Part shown: positions 7,834 through 19,037 of the stretch, piece by piece
Position numbering within the stretch: the stretch's first letter is position 1
How the letters are laid out: the number at the start of each line of letters is the position of its first letter
NCBI RefSeq assembly: GCF_001691555.1
Contig: NZ_MAYN01000008.1
Location: 2,156,766-2,220,765 of the forward strand
DNA from: Pantoea eucrina
GTDB taxonomy: Bacteria > Pseudomonadota > Gammaproteobacteria > Enterobacterales > Enterobacteriaceae
DNA length: 64,000 nt
Direction of reading: 5' to 3'
Notes under the pieces: model-generated
Seen by the model: the letters and a program-made list of their open reading frames with translations, nothing else
The model's database searches: none
What the model was told of the DNA's origin: nothing
Made by a program: the position numbers and the translations under genes

Positions 7834-9146
7834 GATACCTTCTCCCCGTCAGGCTGATGCCAGATCGCCTGCCAGCCCCGATCGCTGCAGGCAGCGCCTT
7901 CATGGGTAACAAACAGACCCGGCGCACTAATCAGCGTATGGTCATAGTAGATCAATGGAATACGTTCCCGCTGCCAGGGCGGGATCGCCAGCTCCTGCCA
8001 CAATTTTTTCATTTCGCGCCCGCCCGCCCGTCCCAGCAGATGATAGTAGCCACGCGCCTGAAAGCGAACGTAGACCGTTTCATCCGCCGCGGGCAGGCGC
8101 AGCTCCGCGCGTGAGAAGTCAGCCCGCAGCTGACCCAGTCCGGCAGGCAGCAACAGCGGTCGGGTCAGCTGCGGCCAGCAGCACGTCTGATCGCGCAGCG
8201 ACGGCTGTGGCGGTAACCAGTAAAGCGCGTCGCGATAACGGCGCAGCGTAAATTGTCCCAGCTGCAGCGCCGGCTGTGCATCAGCCCGGCTCGCAATAAC
8301 CTCGGTATACATACGCTGCAGCGCCGCACGCGATGGCATCGCCCCGCCCTGCCCGGCGATCCAGCGCCGCAGCAGCGCATTACGCCGCGCGTCGCTCATG
8401 GTCTGCAGCGGCGGAAAATGCAGTGCACCCTGTGGGGTGATCAGCTGGCTCAGCTCCTGCTGCAGCAGCTCATCCAGCAGCTGCTCCTGCTCTGCACAGA
8501 GCGCGGCGCTGCGGGCGCTGGCAGCGCTGAAGTGCGGCCAGCGCTGATGCAGCAGTGGCAGAATCTGCTGACGCAAAAAGTTACGGTCGTAGCGGCTGTC
8601 GTGATTACTCTCATCCTCGATCCAGCTGAGCTGGTGCGCAGTCGCCCACTGCTCCAGCTGCTCACGGCTGAGGCTGAGCAGCGGACGCAGATGTTCATGC
8701 TCTCCCGCGGTACGCCGCGGTGGCATCGCCGCCAGCCCGGCCGGGCCGCTGCCGCGCTTGAGCGCCAGCAGCAGCGTTTCGCACTGATCGTCCAGATGCT
8801 GCGCGGTAAGCAGCTGTTCACCCGGCAGCAGCCGGGCGAACAGCGCCCGATAGCGCTCTCTGCGCGCTGACGCTTCCACGCCGCCCGCCCGGGCATCGAC
8901 CGTCACCGGTAACACATCACAGCTTATATCCCAGCGCTGACACTGCTGCTGGCAGTGTGCGGCCCACCGGTCGGCGTGCGGACTCAGTCCGTGATGCACG
9001 TGCAGCGCCCGCACGCTCAGCTGCGGATGCTGCTGCTGCCAGCAGACCAGCTGATGCAGCAGTACGGTGGAATCCAGCCCGCCGCTGAATGCCACCACAT
9101 AGCGGCCAGCCGGATTCAGCAGCGCAGCAAGGTGGGAAAAAGACAT
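7830..9146 (-). CDS. tilS: tRNA(Ile)-lysidine synthetase
   Basis: TilS ligates lysine to C34 of the AUA-reading isoleucine tRNA, using ATP. This changes both the codon and amino-acid identity of that tRNA. The PP-loop motif SGGLDS is at residues 21-26. The catalytic region continues with HVHHGLS and LLTAQHLDDQCET. A C-terminal tRNA-binding domain ends with the conserved GGREMKKLWQELAIPPW segment. The ATG at 9146 gives 438 residues, like E. coli. The frame extends to 9185, but that segment is a palindrome and is unconserved. It is followed by the cytochrome gene with a 4-nt overlap. Confidence 0.95.
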   Translation of the reverse strand: MSFSHLAALLNPAGRYVVAFSGGLDSTVLLHQLVCWQQQHPQLSVRALHVHHGLSPHADRWAAHCQQQCQRWDISCDVLPVTVDARAGGVEASARRERYRALFARLLPGEQLLTAQHLDDQCETLLLALKRGSGPAGLAAMPPRRTAGEHEHLRPLLSLSREQLEQWATAHQLSWIEDESNHDSRYDRNFLRQQILPLLHQRWPHFSAASARSAALCAEQEQLLDELLQQELSQLITPQGALHFPPLQTMSDARRNALLRRWIAGQGGAMPSRAALQRMYTEVIASRADAQPALQLGQFTLRRYRDALYWLPPQPSLRDQTCCWPQLTRPLLLPAGLGQLRADFSRAELRLPAADETVYVRFQARGYYHLLGRAGGREMKKLWQELAIPPWQRERIPLIYYDHTLISAPGLFVTHEGAACSDRGWQAIWHQPDGEKVS

Positions 9147-9200
9147 AGTGCCGTTCCATCTGATGATGCCGCCTGATTGCGGCATCCTGCGGCGGCTATT

Positions 9201-9590
9201 TTACGCCTGGTAGAGCTCCAGCGGCAAACCATCCGGGTCAGTAAAAAAGGTGCAGGCTTTACCGGTCAGCGCATCGATACGCACGGGTTCGCAGGTCACG
9301 CCTTTCTCTGCCAGTGCCGCAACGGACTGCGCGACATCCTCTACGCAAAATGCCAGGTGGCGCAGGCCGCAGGCTTCAGGTGCGGTCACGCGCGGCGGCG
9401 GTGAGGGGAATGAGAATAGCTCGATGGTATAAACACCGTGCAGGCCGAGATCGCCTTTCCACGAGTCGCGTTCAGCGCGGTAGTATTCACCCAGCAGGGA
9501 AAAGCCCAGCACATCGCAGTAGAACGCTTTGCTGCGCGGGTAGTCAGTGGCAATAATCGCAATGTGATGAATCTGTTTGATCTGCAGCAT
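9201..9590 (-). CDS. yaeR: VOC (glyoxalase/bleomycin-resistance) family protein YaeR
   Basis: This 129-residue vicinal-oxygen-chelate metalloprotein is close to E. coli YaeR; its substrate is not established. Likely metal ligands are the His residues of IHHIAIIATDY near the N-terminus, His in CGLRHLAF and Glu in the C-terminal DGLPLELY. The VOC fold is two beta-alpha-beta-beta-beta units. It sits between ldcC and tilS as in E. coli. A hairpin covers its Shine-Dalgarno. Confidence 0.93.
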   Translation of the reverse strand: MLQIKQIHHIAIIATDYPRSKAFYCDVLGFSLLGEYYRAERDSWKGDLGLHGVYTIELFSFPSPPPRVTAPEACGLRHLAFCVEDVAQSVAALAEKGVTCEPVRIDALTGKACTFFTDPDGLPLELYQA

Positions 9591-9591
9591 A

Positions 9592-9618
9592 GCGGCTCCG
9601 GAAAAATTTCTGAGCCGC
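9592..9618 (-). promoter_or_regulatory. Hairpin covering the yaeR Shine-Dalgarno
   Basis: GCGGCTC (9592-9598) and GAGCCGC (9612-9618) form a 7-bp stem around a 13-nt A/T-rich loop. In the mRNA the downstream arm contains GGAG, the likely Shine-Dalgarno, and ends 1 nt from the ATG. It may be a translation-control element or an imperfect ldcC terminator. Confidence 0.4.
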
Positions 9619-9666
9619 CAAGCCTACGTGCCGGACGCCAGTGTGAACAGAGGCATTTATCCGAAG

Positions 9667-11817
9667 TTATGGCTGTGATACGTCACGCAGCACCCGCACC
9701 AGATAACGCCCATCCTCTGTCAGCGTGGCACCGTGAATATCCGTTTCAAAACCAGGGTAGTGCCGCCCGATGGTGCAGAGCATCAGCAGAAAGTCGAGCA
9801 CGGCCCGGCTCTGCCCGGTAATCATCTCTCCCGGCATCACCAGCGGCACGCCCGGCGGATAGGGCAGGATCATGTTGGCGGAGATGCGCCCCACCAGCTC
9901 GCGGATATCCACGGTTTCAACCTCGCCTTTCACCTGATGCTGGAATGCCTGATGCGGCGTCATCTTCATTTCAGGCAGCACATCAAAGGCCTTCAGCATC
10001 AGCCGCGGCAGATCGTGCTGCAGGATCAGCTGGTGGATCCCCTGCGCCAGCGTCTGGATCCGCATATTGCGATAGAAATCGGGATCTTCCGCATAGAGAT
10101 CGGGCAGCATATTTTTCACGCGCAGATTGAGATCGTAGGCGCGCTTAAATTCGGTCAGGCCGCGCAGCAGGCTCATGGCGCGGGTTTTGTCGATCCCGAT
10201 ACTGAACAGAAACAGAAGATTGTAAGGCCCGGTTTTCTCTACCACCACACCGCGCTGATCGAGAAATTTCGCCACCAGCGCCGCCGGGATCCCCTCTTCC
10301 GCCATCGCGCCCAGTTCGCTCATACCCGGTGTCAGGATCGTGACTTTAATGGGATCGAGATACATATGATCGCGATCGGCCTGCTGAAAGCCGTGCCACG
10401 CCTCTTCCCCCGGCTGAATCGGCCAGCATTCTGCCTCATCCACCTGCTCTGGCTGCCAGATATCAAAGAACCAGCCGTCTGACTCTTCACGCAGCCGCTG
10501 GATCTCGCGCCGGAAGTGCAGCGCGCGCTCAACCGAACGGTTGATTAACCGCTTGCCCGGATTGCCGCGCAGCATCGCCGCAGCGGTTTCGATGGATGAC
10601 ACAATGCCGTAGCTCGGCGAGGTCGTGGTGTGCATCATATAAGCTTCGTTGAACGTATCGTGGTCGTAGTCGCCTTTGATATGAATCAGCGAGGCCTGTG
10701 AAAACGCGGCCAGCAGCTTATGGGTGGATTGGGTTTCATAGATCACTTTGCCCGGGATACGTTCACCGCTCATCCCGCTTTTTCCGCTGTAGATGGGGTG
10801 GAAGTTGGTATAGGGCACCCAGGCAGAATCAAAGTGGATCGAAGGCACGTCCAGCGTCTGCTTGATATATTCGGTGTTATAGAGCAGTCCGTCATACGTT
10901 GAATTGGTGATCACCGCATGGACCGGCCAGCTGGCACGCGGCGTGTTATCCACTTTATTCTGAATACTGTCCCGGGTAAATTCACGCTGCGGAATGCCGC
11001 CCAGAATACCCAGCGCATTGCGGGTCGGCTTGAGCCAGACAGGCACGATATCGCTCATCATCAGCAGATGGGTCAGCGATTTGTGACAGTTGCGGTCTAT
11101 GATCACCGTACTGCCTGCCGGGGCGGCATACATACCGACGATTTTATTTGAGGTTGAGGTGCCGTTAGTCACCATATAGCTCTGCTCTGCCCCAAAGGTG
11201 CGGGCGATATACTCTTCGGCGTCGAGGTGCGGCCCGGTATGGTCGAGCAGCGAACCCAGTTCAGTAACAGAGATAGAGACGTCGGCTTTGAGCGTGTTGG
11301 CACCGAAAAAGTCATAAAACAGACTGCCGACCGGGCTTTTCTGGAAAGCGGTGCCGCCCATATGGCCTGGCGTGCAGAAGGTGTACTTGCCCTCTTTGAC
11401 ATACGTAAACAGCGCTTTGGTCAGCGGGGGTAAAATTTTATCGATGTACTCATCGGTGTACTGACGGATATGCAGTGCGATGTCATCCGCGGTGCTCAGC
11501 GCATATTCAAAAAACTGCAGCGCCATCCGCATTTCATTAACGCTGACATCCATCTGCGAATGGGTGTTGATAAAGGCGTAGAGCGGCAGTGATTCATTGA
11601 GCTGGTTGATGTCGCTGCAGAGCGCCATGCTGTATTCGTCCCAGTCAAATACGACGCCGCACACGCGCGGGTTGTGCTCAATCAGCTTCAGCAGGTCGCT
11701 GGCATTGCTGGGATAGACGGTGTGGAAGCCCTGCAGTTTCAGCGCGGCATCCAGTTCGCGGATCGGTTCATCTTTATAGAACGCGCCGTGCGGTCCCATG
11801 ATCGCAATAATGTTCAA
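9667..11817 (-). CDS. ldcC: Constitutive-type lysine decarboxylase
   Basis: LdcC decarboxylates lysine to cadaverine in the cytosol with pyridoxal phosphate. The 716-residue length is close to E. coli LdcC (713). Domains in order are an N-terminal wing/receiver-like domain, a linker, the fold-type I PLP core and a C-terminal domain. The Schiff-base lysine lies in ETQSTHKLLAAFSQASLIH. CTPGHMGGTAF is the conserved motif at the start of the PLP domain. No antiporter (cadB) or CadC-type regulator is adjacent, and the accA/yaeR neighbours are as for E. coli ldcC, so LdcC is favoured over CadA. Confidence 0.95.
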   Translation of the reverse strand: MNIIAIMGPHGAFYKDEPIRELDAALKLQGFHTVYPSNASDLLKLIEHNPRVCGVVFDWDEYSMALCSDINQLNESLPLYAFINTHSQMDVSVNEMRMALQFFEYALSTADDIALHIRQYTDEYIDKILPPLTKALFTYVKEGKYTFCTPGHMGGTAFQKSPVGSLFYDFFGANTLKADVSISVTELGSLLDHTGPHLDAEEYIARTFGAEQSYMVTNGTSTSNKIVGMYAAPAGSTVIIDRNCHKSLTHLLMMSDIVPVWLKPTRNALGILGGIPQREFTRDSIQNKVDNTPRASWPVHAVITNSTYDGLLYNTEYIKQTLDVPSIHFDSAWVPYTNFHPIYSGKSGMSGERIPGKVIYETQSTHKLLAAFSQASLIHIKGDYDHDTFNEAYMMHTTTSPSYGIVSSIETAAAMLRGNPGKRLINRSVERALHFRREIQRLREESDGWFFDIWQPEQVDEAECWPIQPGEEAWHGFQQADRDHMYLDPIKVTILTPGMSELGAMAEEGIPAALVAKFLDQRGVVVEKTGPYNLLFLFSIGIDKTRAMSLLRGLTEFKRAYDLNLRVKNMLPDLYAEDPDFYRNMRIQTLAQGIHQLILQHDLPRLMLKAFDVLPEMKMTPHQAFQHQVKGEVETVDIRELVGRISANMILPYPPGVPLVMPGEMITGQSRAVLDFLLMLCTIGRHYPGFETDIHGATLTEDGRYLVRVLRDVSQP

Positions 11818-11943
11818 TGCTCACCTCCTGTGGTCTTGTGGCACAGAGTAAGGATAGCGAAAAGTGACCGGAGAATGTTCCGGAATCGATGGGCAGACAG
11901 CGTGACCGCAAGCGGTACGCCGCCAGCAGGAAAATTCAGGCAT

Positions 11944-11972
11944 AAAAAAAGCGGACCGGAGTCCGCTTTTTT
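11944..11972 (-). terminator. Intrinsic terminator after accA
   Basis: AGCGGAC (11950-11956) and GTCCGCT (11961-11967) form the stem, flanked by A and T runs on both sides. It ends the long uppS-to-accA minus-strand block and isolates ldcC. Confidence 0.85.
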
Positions 11973-11987
11973 GCTGCAGTGCTTACC

Positions 11988-12947
11988 TTACGCGTAACCG
12001 TAGTTCATCAGGCGCTGGTAGCGGCGATCGAGCAGCTCTTCCGTGCTCAGCCCGTCGAGATCGGCCAGATCGGCCAGCAGCTGCTGCTTCAGAGAAGCGG
12101 CCATATCGACCGGACGACGATGTGCGCCACCCAGCGGTTCAGGAACGATGGAATCAATCAGCTTCAGCTCCTGCAGACGCTCAGCAGTGATGCCCATCGC
12201 CTCTGCCGCCAGCGGCGCTTTGTCTGCGCTTTTCCACAGAATTGACGCACAGCCTTCCGGTGAGATCACCGAGTAGGTGCTGTACTGCAGCATGTTCACT
12301 TTGTCACCCACGCCAATCGCGAGTGCGCCACCGGAGCCGCCCTCACCAATCACGGTGCAGATCACCGGAATTTTCAGACCAGACATCTCACGCAGGTTAC
12401 GGGCAATCGCTTCAGACTGACCGCGCTCTTCAGCGCCCACGCCCGGATAAGCACCCGGCGTGTCGATAAAGGTGATAAGTGGCATCTTAAAACGCTCTGC
12501 CATCTCCATCAGACGCAGCGCTTTACGATAGCCTTCTGGTGCAGGCATACCGAAATTACGGCGAATTTTCTCTTTGGTTTCACGCCCTTTCTGATGACCA
12601 ATGATCATCACCGGACGACCATCCAGACGCGCGATACCGCCGACAATCGCTTTGTCGTCTGCATAGGCACGATCGCCTGCCAGCTCGTCAAAGTCGTCAA
12701 ACGCGTTGCGCACGTAGTCCAGCGTATAAGGACGCAGCGGATGACGCGCCAGCTGCGCGACCTGCCATGCACCCAAATCGGAGAAGATTTTACGGGTCAG
12801 TTCAACGCTTTTCTCGCGAAGGCGCTGAATCTCTTCATCCAGATTAATATCGTGTTTCTCATCTGAACGGCCAATCGATTTCAGCGAATCGATCTTCGCT
12901 TCGAGTTCAGCGATCGGCTGTTCAAAATCCAGGTAATTAAGACTCAT
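11988..12947 (-). CDS. accA: Acetyl-CoA carboxylase, carboxyltransferase subunit alpha
   Basis: AccA with AccD transfers the carboxyl group from carboxybiotin to acetyl-CoA, making malonyl-CoA, the first committed step of fatty acid synthesis. The 319-residue length equals E. coli AccA. A coiled helical N-terminus (about 1-60) is followed by the crotonase-type core with [20 protein letters not shown] and [15 protein letters not shown], which form the oxyanion hole. It starts 12 nt after the dnaE stop, as in E. coli, so the two are co-transcribed. Confidence 0.98.
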   Translation of the reverse strand: MSLNYLDFEQPIAELEAKIDSLKSIGRSDEKHDINLDEEIQRLREKSVELTRKIFSDLGAWQVAQLARHPLRPYTLDYVRNAFDDFDELAGDRAYADDKAIVGGIARLDGRPVMIIGHQKGRETKEKIRRNFGMPAPEGYRKALRLMEMAERFKMPLITFIDTPGAYPGVGAEERGQSEAIARNLREMSGLKIPVICTVIGEGGSGGALAIGVGDKVNMLQYSTYSVISPEGCASILWKSADKAPLAAEAMGITAERLQELKLIDSIVPEPLGGAHRRPVDMAASLKQQLLADLADLDGLSTEELLDRRYQRLMNYGYA

Positions 12948-12959
12948 AATGTTCCTGTT

Positions 12960-15900
12960 TTAGTCAAACTCCAGTTCCACCTGCTCCGATCCTACTAACG
13001 ACCGCAAATCGTTGAGTAAACGATCGCTGGGCGAAATACGCCACGCTGCACCAAAGCGCAGCTTCGCCCGCGCATCTGCTCTCTGATAATAGAGATGTAC
13101 CGGAATGGTCCCGGAACGATGAGGTTCCAGAGACTGGCGGAGACGGTTTAAAAGCTGGTCATCAATTTGCCTGTCCGTCAGCGAGATAGCAAGTCCGCGC
13201 GCATATTTTTCCCGCGCTTCATCAATATCCATCACTTCCCTGGCGGTCATTTTAAGCCCGCCGCTGAAGTCATCAAAGCTGACCTGTCCGCTGACGATCA
13301 GGATACGGTCTTTCTCCAGCAGCTGCTGGTACTTATCTAACGCATCGGTAAATAGCATGACCTCCAGACGACCGGAACGATCGTCCAGAGTACAGATACC
13401 AATTCGGTTGCCGCGCTTGGTCACCATGACACGGGCGGCAATCACCAGCCCCGCAGCGATGGTCACCTTGCCACGTTCAGTCGGATGCATATCTTTCAGC
13501 CGCATCCCGCCGACGTAGCGCTCGATCTCTTTCAGATACTGATTAATCGGGTGCCCGGTGAGATAGAGCCCCAGCGTTTCACGCTCGCCATCCAGCTGCA
13601 CCTGCTCTGGCCACGGTGTAATTGACGCATACGATTTCTCAACCTGCTCCGGCTCTTCCGCCAGCACGCCAAACATATCCGCCTGCCCAATCGCTTCTGC
13701 TTTCGCATGCTGGTCAGCGGCTTTCAGGGCATCGCCCAGGGCGCTCATCAGCGCCGCGCGATGGGGCCCGAGCCGGTCAAACGCGCCAGACATGATGAGC
13801 TTTTCCATCACCCGGCGATTGATTTTGCGCGTATCGGTACGGGCGCAGAGATCGAACAGCTCTTTAAAATAGCCGCCCTGATTACGCGCTTCCAGAATCG
13901 CTTCGATCGGGCCTTCACCGACGCCTTTAATCGCGCCAATGCCGTAGACAATTTCACCTTCGTCGTTGACGTGGAACGGATAGAGGCCGGCATTGATATC
14001 AGGCGGCAATACTTTCAGCCCCATGCGCCAGCACTCATCCACCAGCCCGACCACTTTCTCGGTGTTATCCATATCGGCGGTCATCACCGCAGCCATAAAC
14101 TCAGCCGGATAGTGCGCTTTCAGCCACAGCGTCTGGTAGGAGACCAGCGCATAGGCTGCGGAGTGTGATTTGTTGAAGCCATAGCCGGCGAACTTCTCTA
14201 CCAGGTCGAAGATTTTCATCGACAGTTCGCCGTTGATGCCCATGCTCTCAGCGCCATCTTTAAACACTGAGCGCTGCTTCGCCATCTCTTCCGGTTTCTT
14301 TTTACCCATCGCACGACGCAGCATGTCGGCGCCGCCGAGCGTATACCCCGCCAGCACCTGGGCGATCTGCATCACCTGTTCCTGGTAGAGAATGATGCCG
14401 TAAGTAGGCTCCAGTACCGGCTTCAGACTCTCATGCTGCCACTGGATGTCGGGATAGGAGAGCTCTTCACGGCCATGCTTACGGTCAATGAAGTTATCCA
14501 CCATGCCGGACTGCAGCGGGCCGGGACGAAACAGCGCCACCAGGGCGATCATATCTTCAAAGCAGTCAGGCTTCAGGCGCTTGATCAGATCTTTCATGCC
14601 GCGCGATTCAAGCTGGAATACCGCCGTCGTCTCTGAGCGCTGCAGCATATCGAAGCTTTTTTTGTCATCCAGCGGAATCGCCGCAATGTCGATCGGCGGC
14701 AGCCCCTGCTTTTCACGGCGCGGGTTGATCATCTTCAGCGCCCAGTCGATGATGGTCAGCGTACGCAGGCCGAGGAAGTCAAACTTCACCAGCCCGGCAT
14801 ACTCCACATCATTTTTATCAAACTGGGTGACAGGGAACTGGCCGTTTTCGTCGCAGTAAAGCGGGGCAAAATCGGTGATTTTAGTCGGCGCAATAACCAC
14901 GCCGCCGGCGTGCTTACCGGCGTTTCGTGTGACACCTTCCAGCTTGCGCGCCATGTCGATCAGCGCCCTGACCTCTTCATCAGCATCATAGATCTCAGGC
15001 AGCTGCGGCTCAGCCTGAAACGCTTTTTCCAGCGTCATGCCCGGATCGGGCGGCACCAGCTTGGAGATGCGATCGACAAAGCCATAGGGATGGCCCAGCA
15101 CGCGCCCCACATCCCGGATCACCGCTTTCGCCGCCATGGTCCCGAAGGTGATGATCTGCGAAACCGCTTCCCGGCCATACATCTCGGCGACGTGATCGAT
15201 CACCTGATCGCGCTTCTCCATGCAGAAGTCGACGTCAAAGTCAGGCATAGAGACACGTTCCGGATTCAGGAAGCGTTCAAACAGCAGGTCAAATTCCAGC
15301 GGATCGAGATCGGTGATCTTCAGCGCGTAGGCCACCAGCGAGCCGGCACCGGAACCGCGCCCCGGCCCGACCGGGATCCCGTTATCCTTTGACCACTGGA
15401 TAAACTCCATCACGATCAGGAAGTAGCCCGGGAAGCCCATCTGGTTGATAACGTTAAGCTCAATCTCCAGACGCTCATCATACGCCGGACGCTTCTGCGC
15501 ACGCAGCGCCGCATCCGGAAAAAGAAACGCGAGGCGCTCTTCAAGTCCTTCGCGTGATTTCACCACCAGAAACTCTTCGGTGGTCATCTCACCGGTCGGG
15601 AACTGCGGCAGAAAATATTCGCCGAGGCGGACGGTAACGTTACAGCGCTTAGCAATCTCTACGCTGTTTTCCAGCGCCTCCGGGATGTCCGAAAACAGCT
15701 CGCACATCTCCTCTTCACTGCGCATATATTGCTGAGGACTGTAGTGGCGCGGGCGTTTCGGATCGTCCAGCGTATAGCCGTCGTGGATCGCTACGCGGAT
15801 TTCATGCGCATCGAAGTCCTCTTCATTGATGAAGCAGACTTCATTGGTTGCGACCACCGGTATCCCTTCCGCTATCGCCAGCTCAACGGCCGCATGCAGA

Positions 15901-16442
15901 TAGCTCTCCTCATCGGCACGTCCGGTGCGGAGCAGTTCAAGATAGTAACGGTCGGGAAAGTGCTGCTGGTAAAAGCTCAGACACTGCGCCACCAGCGCGT
16001 TGTTGCCGCGCAGCAGGCTGCGCCCGACATCGCCGCGTCGTCCGCCTGACAGTACAATCAGCCCTTCGCCCAGCTCAATCAGCCAGTCGCGATCGAGGAT
16101 AGGACCGGCAATGCCGTAGCCGCGCTGATAGGCGCGCGAAATCAGCAGCGTCAGATTCTGATAGCCGGTGTTATTCGCCGCCAGCAGCGTAAGCTGCGTA
16201 AGCTCATCGCCCATCAGCTCGCTGGCGACCTGAAAATCAGCGCCGATAATCGGTTTAACGCCGGCACCGTGGGCGCTGCCATAAAAGCGTACCAGCCCGC
16301 AAAGGTTGGTGTAGTCCGTGATCGCAATGGCCGGCATACCCAGCGCCGCGGCTTTTTTCACCAGCGGGCCGGTTTTCGCCAGGCCATCGACCATGGAGTA
16401 GTCGCTGTGCACGCGCAGATGTATAAAACGAGGTTCAGCCAT
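12960..16442 (-). CDS. dnaE: DNA polymerase III alpha subunit
   Basis: DnaE is the replicative polymerase. The 1160-residue length equals E. coli DnaE. An N-terminal PHP domain starts with [16 protein letters not shown]. The palm carries the catalytic Asp pair in [11 protein letters not shown] near 400 and a third Asp near 555. The fingers include the [11 protein letters not shown] region. The internal beta-clamp-binding motif QADMFGVL is intact near residue 920, followed by the OB fold. It lies 29 nt after rnhB and 12 nt before accA in a single transcription unit. Confidence 0.98.
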   Translation of the reverse strand: MAEPRFIHLRVHSDYSMVDGLAKTGPLVKKAAALGMPAIAITDYTNLCGLVRFYGSAHGAGVKPIIGADFQVASELMGDELTQLTLLAANNTGYQNLTLLISRAYQRGYGIAGPILDRDWLIELGEGLIVLSGGRRGDVGRSLLRGNNALVAQCLSFYQQHFPDRYYLELLRTGRADEESYLHAAVELAIAEGIPVVATNEVCFINEEDFDAHEIRVAIHDGYTLDDPKRPRHYSPQQYMRSEEEMCELFSDIPEALENSVEIAKRCNVTVRLGEYFLPQFPTGEMTTEEFLVVKSREGLEERLAFLFPDAALRAQKRPAYDERLEIELNVINQMGFPGYFLIVMEFIQWSKDNGIPVGPGRGSGAGSLVAYALKITDLDPLEFDLLFERFLNPERVSMPDFDVDFCMEKRDQVIDHVAEMYGREAVSQIITFGTMAAKAVIRDVGRVLGHPYGFVDRISKLVPPDPGMTLEKAFQAEPQLPEIYDADEEVRALIDMARKLEGVTRNAGKHAGGVVIAPTKITDFAPLYCDENGQFPVTQFDKNDVEYAGLVKFDFLGLRTLTIIDWALKMINPRREKQGLPPIDIAAIPLDDKKSFDMLQRSETTAVFQLESRGMKDLIKRLKPDCFEDMIALVALFRPGPLQSGMVDNFIDRKHGREELSYPDIQWQHESLKPVLEPTYGIILYQEQVMQIAQVLAGYTLGGADMLRRAMGKKKPEEMAKQRSVFKDGAESMGINGELSMKIFDLVEKFAGYGFNKSHSAAYALVSYQTLWLKAHYPAEFMAAVMTADMDNTEKVVGLVDECWRMGLKVLPPDINAGLYPFHVNDEGEIVYGIGAIKGVGEGPIEAILEARNQGGYFKELFDLCARTDTRKINRRVMEKLIMSGAFDRLGPHRAALMSALGDALKAADQHAKAEAIGQADMFGVLAEEPEQVEKSYASITPWPEQVQLDGERETLGLYLTGHPINQYLKEIERYVGGMRLKDMHPTERGKVTIAAGLVIAARVMVTKRGNRIGICTLDDRSGRLEVMLFTDALDKYQQLLEKDRILIVSGQVSFDDFSGGLKMTAREVMDIDEAREKYARGLAISLTDRQIDDQLLNRLRQSLEPHRSGTIPVHLYYQRADARAKLRFGAAWRISPSDRLLNDLRSLVGSEQVELEFD

Positions 16443-16471
16443 ATCGGTTTCCGGTTAAAACAGCGTCAGGC

Positions 16472-17101
16472 TTAATAAAGCGGCGCAGGTTGTACTGAGG
16501 CCTGCAGTTCAGCATCCAGCAACGCGTTGCGCACCGGCGCAAAACTGCGACGATGATGCGGCGTGGCACCAAACTGTTTGAGTTTCGCCATATGCAGCGC
16601 GGTAGGATAACCTTTGTGCTGCGCAAAGCCATATTGCGGAAAGAGGTGATCGAGCTCAGCCATTTCGCGATCGCGCGTCACTTTGGCAATGATCGATGCG
16701 GCGCTGATTTCCTGCACCAGACTGTCACCTTTGATCACCGCCTGCGCGGGCATCGCCAGTGCCGGACAGCGGTTGCCATCAATCAGCACAAAATCGGGCG
16801 TCAGGTGCAGTCCTGCTACTGCGCGCTGCATCGCCAGCAGGGTGGCATGCAGAATATTAAGCTGGTCGATCTCTTCTGGCTCAGCGCGGCCAAGGCTCCA
16901 CGCCAGCGCCTTTTCGGTAATTTCATCATACAGCGCCAGACGGCGTTTTTCCGACAGCTTTTTTGAATCGGCCAGGCCGGCAATCGGGTTCGCAGGATCG
17001 AGGATCACCGCCGCCGTTACCACGGCACCGACCAGCGGACCGCGTCCTACTTCGTCCACGCCCGCAATACGCTGCGCATCAGGATAGATAAATTCAGCCA
17101 T
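16472..17101 (-). CDS. rnhB: Ribonuclease HII
   Basis: RNase HII removes single misincorporated ribonucleotides and RNA in RNA-DNA hybrids. The catalytic Asp-Glu pair is in [15 protein letters not shown] near residue 15. Two more acidic residues lie in the middle (FVLIDGN and AELDHLF). The ATG at 17101 lies inside lpxB (8-nt overlap) and begins the conserved [10 protein letters not shown]. The frame runs to 17314 but that part is a shadow of lpxB. The 209 residues exceed E. coli's 198 because of a short unconserved C-terminal tail. Confidence 0.95.
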   Translation of the reverse strand: MAEFIYPDAQRIAGVDEVGRGPLVGAVVTAAVILDPANPIAGLADSKKLSEKRRLALYDEITEKALAWSLGRAEPEEIDQLNILHATLLAMQRAVAGLHLTPDFVLIDGNRCPALAMPAQAVIKGDSLVQEISAASIIAKVTRDREMAELDHLFPQYGFAQHKGYPTALHMAKLKQFGATPHHRRSFAPVRNALLDAELQASVQPAPLY

Positions 17102-18242
17102 GGGCGATCTCCAGTACCGCATCCGCCGCCTGCTCATCGGCGTTCCAGCGGATCTGCTGATGCAGCTGAGTAAAGGTTTCCAGCAGCGCATTGCGCTCGG
17201 CACCGGCATGCAGCAGCGGCTCCAGCGCGGCGGCCAGCGTCTGCGGCTGGCACTCATCCTGCAGCAGCTCTTTAACCAGCTCACGACCCGCCAGCAGATT
17301 AGGCAGCGAGACATAAGGTGTTTTAACCAGGCGCTTTGCCAGCCAGAACGTGAAGGGTTTCATACGATACCCCACGACCATCGGGCACTTTGCCAGCATA
17401 CACTCCAGCGCCGCCGTGCCGGACGCCAGAATAGCCGCATCGCTGGCGATCATCGCCTGACGCCCTTTGCCATCCAGCAGGTGCATGGGCAGCTCAGGCG
17501 CAACCTCTGCTTTAATCTGTTCAAACTGTGCCCGCCGCTTTGCGTTAACCAGCGGAACCACAATTTCCAGCGCCGGGTAGCGCTGACGCAGCAGCTGCGC
17601 CGCACGCAGAAAATCAGCGCTCAGCATCTCAACTTCTGCTCCACGGCTGCCGGGCAGTAAACCCAGGCAGATCGCGTCGTCTGCAATACCCAGCTCGCGA
17701 CGTGCCGCCTGCTTGTCAGGCTGAAGCGGCATCGCATCGGCCATGGTATGGCCGATAAAACGGCACGGCACGTTAAAGCGATCGTAGAATGCTTTCTCGA
17801 ATGGCAGAAACGCCAGCACCATATCGGTGTTGCGGCCAATCTTAAAGACACGTTTCTGACGCCATGCCCAGACGGAAGGGCTGACGTAGTGCACGGTACG
17901 AATACCGGCACGCTTCAGGTTGCCTTCCAGCGTGATGTTAAAGTCCGGCGCATCAATGCCTACAAACACGTCAGGACGAAGCGCGGTGAAGCGCTGCGTC
18001 AGGTCTTTGCGGATGGTCAGCAGGCGCCGCAGACGGCCCAGCACTTCGACAATGCCCATGACCGCCAGCTCTTCCATCTCATACCAGACTTCGCAGCCTT
18101 CTGCCTGCATCAGCGGGCCCGCCACGCCAACAAAGCGTGCATCAGGATGACGCGCTTTGAGCGCGCGGATCAGACCGGCACCAAGAATATCGCCGGAGGT
18201 TTCTCCGGCGACCAGGGCAATCGTTAAGGGACGCACTGACAT
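17094..18242 (-). CDS. lpxB: Lipid-A-disaccharide synthase
   Basis: LpxB, a peripheral inner-membrane glycosyltransferase of family GT19, joins UDP-2,3-diacylglucosamine and lipid X to make the lipid A disaccharide. The 382-residue length equals E. coli. The N-terminal [15 protein letters not shown] motif and the C-terminal nucleotide-binding stretch ([19 protein letters not shown]) are conserved. It starts 3 nt after the lpxA stop and overlaps rnhB by 8 nt, so the fabZ-lpxA-lpxB-rnhB genes are tightly coupled. Confidence 0.97.
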   Translation of the reverse strand: MSVRPLTIALVAGETSGDILGAGLIRALKARHPDARFVGVAGPLMQAEGCEVWYEMEELAVMGIVEVLGRLRRLLTIRKDLTQRFTALRPDVFVGIDAPDFNITLEGNLKRAGIRTVHYVSPSVWAWRQKRVFKIGRNTDMVLAFLPFEKAFYDRFNVPCRFIGHTMADAMPLQPDKQAARRELGIADDAICLGLLPGSRGAEVEMLSADFLRAAQLLRQRYPALEIVVPLVNAKRRAQFEQIKAEVAPELPMHLLDGKGRQAMIASDAAILASGTAALECMLAKCPMVVGYRMKPFTFWLAKRLVKTPYVSLPNLLAGRELVKELLQDECQPQTLAAALEPLLHAGAERNALLETFTQLHQQIRWNADEQAADAVLEIAHG

Positions 18243-18245
18243 GAA

Positions 18246-19034
18246 TTAACGAATCAATCCACGGGTTGAACGGGCGAAGAAATCAAAGAACGGCTGGACT
18301 TCGCTGTGCTGCTGCGCCAGCGCCTCAATTTCAGGCTTTACCTCATCCAGCGTTTTACCGCTGCGATAGAGCAGCTTGTAAGCGTTGCGAATGGCATGCA
18401 GCGCCTCTTTGCTGAAGCCCCGACGCTTGAGACCTTCAATATTGACGCCAAACGGCGTGGCGTGGTTGCCCTGCGCAATAATGTATGGCGGTATATCCTG
18501 CGCCACGCCGGAACAACCGCCAACCATAACGTGAGCGCCGATAGTGCACCACTGATGCACAGCCGTCACGCCGCCGATGATCGCAAAATCATCAACGGTA
18601 ACATGGCCGCCCAGCGTCACGTTGTTCGCCAGAATACAGCGGCTGCCAATTACGCAGTCGTGTGCAATGTGCGCATTCACCATCAGCAGGTTGTCGCTGC
18701 CAACTTTAGTCAGTCCGCCACCCTGCGTGGTGCCGCGATGAATGGTCACGCTCTCGCGGATCCGGTTGCGATCGCCAATTTCGGTGCGGGTAGGCTCACC
18801 CGCATATTTCAGATCCTGGTTTACCTCTCCAATAGAGACAAACTGATAGATCTGGTTCTCTTCGCCGATACGCGTATGGCCATTAACCACAACATGTGAT
18901 TTCAGCACCGTACCAGCGCCAATTTCCACATCAGCACCCACGATACAGAATGGGCCGATATGAACATTTGCACCCAGTACAGCACCCTCTTCAACGATGG
19001 CGGTCGGATGGATGGTGGCGGTTGAATCAATCAC
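18246..19034 (-). CDS. lpxA: UDP-N-acetylglucosamine acyltransferase
   Basis: LpxA adds an R-3-hydroxyacyl chain to UDP-GlcNAc, the first step of lipid A synthesis. The 262-residue length equals E. coli. The N-terminal two thirds are hexapeptide repeats of a left-handed beta-helix. The catalytic His is in [13 protein letters not shown] near residue 125, and a helical C-terminal domain follows. It sits 3 nt after fabZ and 3 nt before lpxB. Confidence 0.97.
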   Translation of the reverse strand: MIDSTATIHPTAIVEEGAVLGANVHIGPFCIVGADVEIGAGTVLKSHVVVNGHTRIGEENQIYQFVSIGEVNQDLKYAGEPTRTEIGDRNRIRESVTIHRGTTQGGGLTKVGSDNLLMVNAHIAHDCVIGSRCILANNVTLGGHVTVDDFAIIGGVTAVHQWCTIGAHVMVGGCSGVAQDIPPYIIAQGNHATPFGVNIEGLKRRGFSKEALHAIRNAYKLLYRSGKTLDEVKPEIEALAQQHSEVQPFFDFFARSTRGLIR

Positions 19035-19037
19035 TAA

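Noticed and set aside
9733..10482. 249-codon plus-strand frame opposite ldcC
   Set aside because: His/Gln-rich translation typical of the reverse of a GC-rich coding region.
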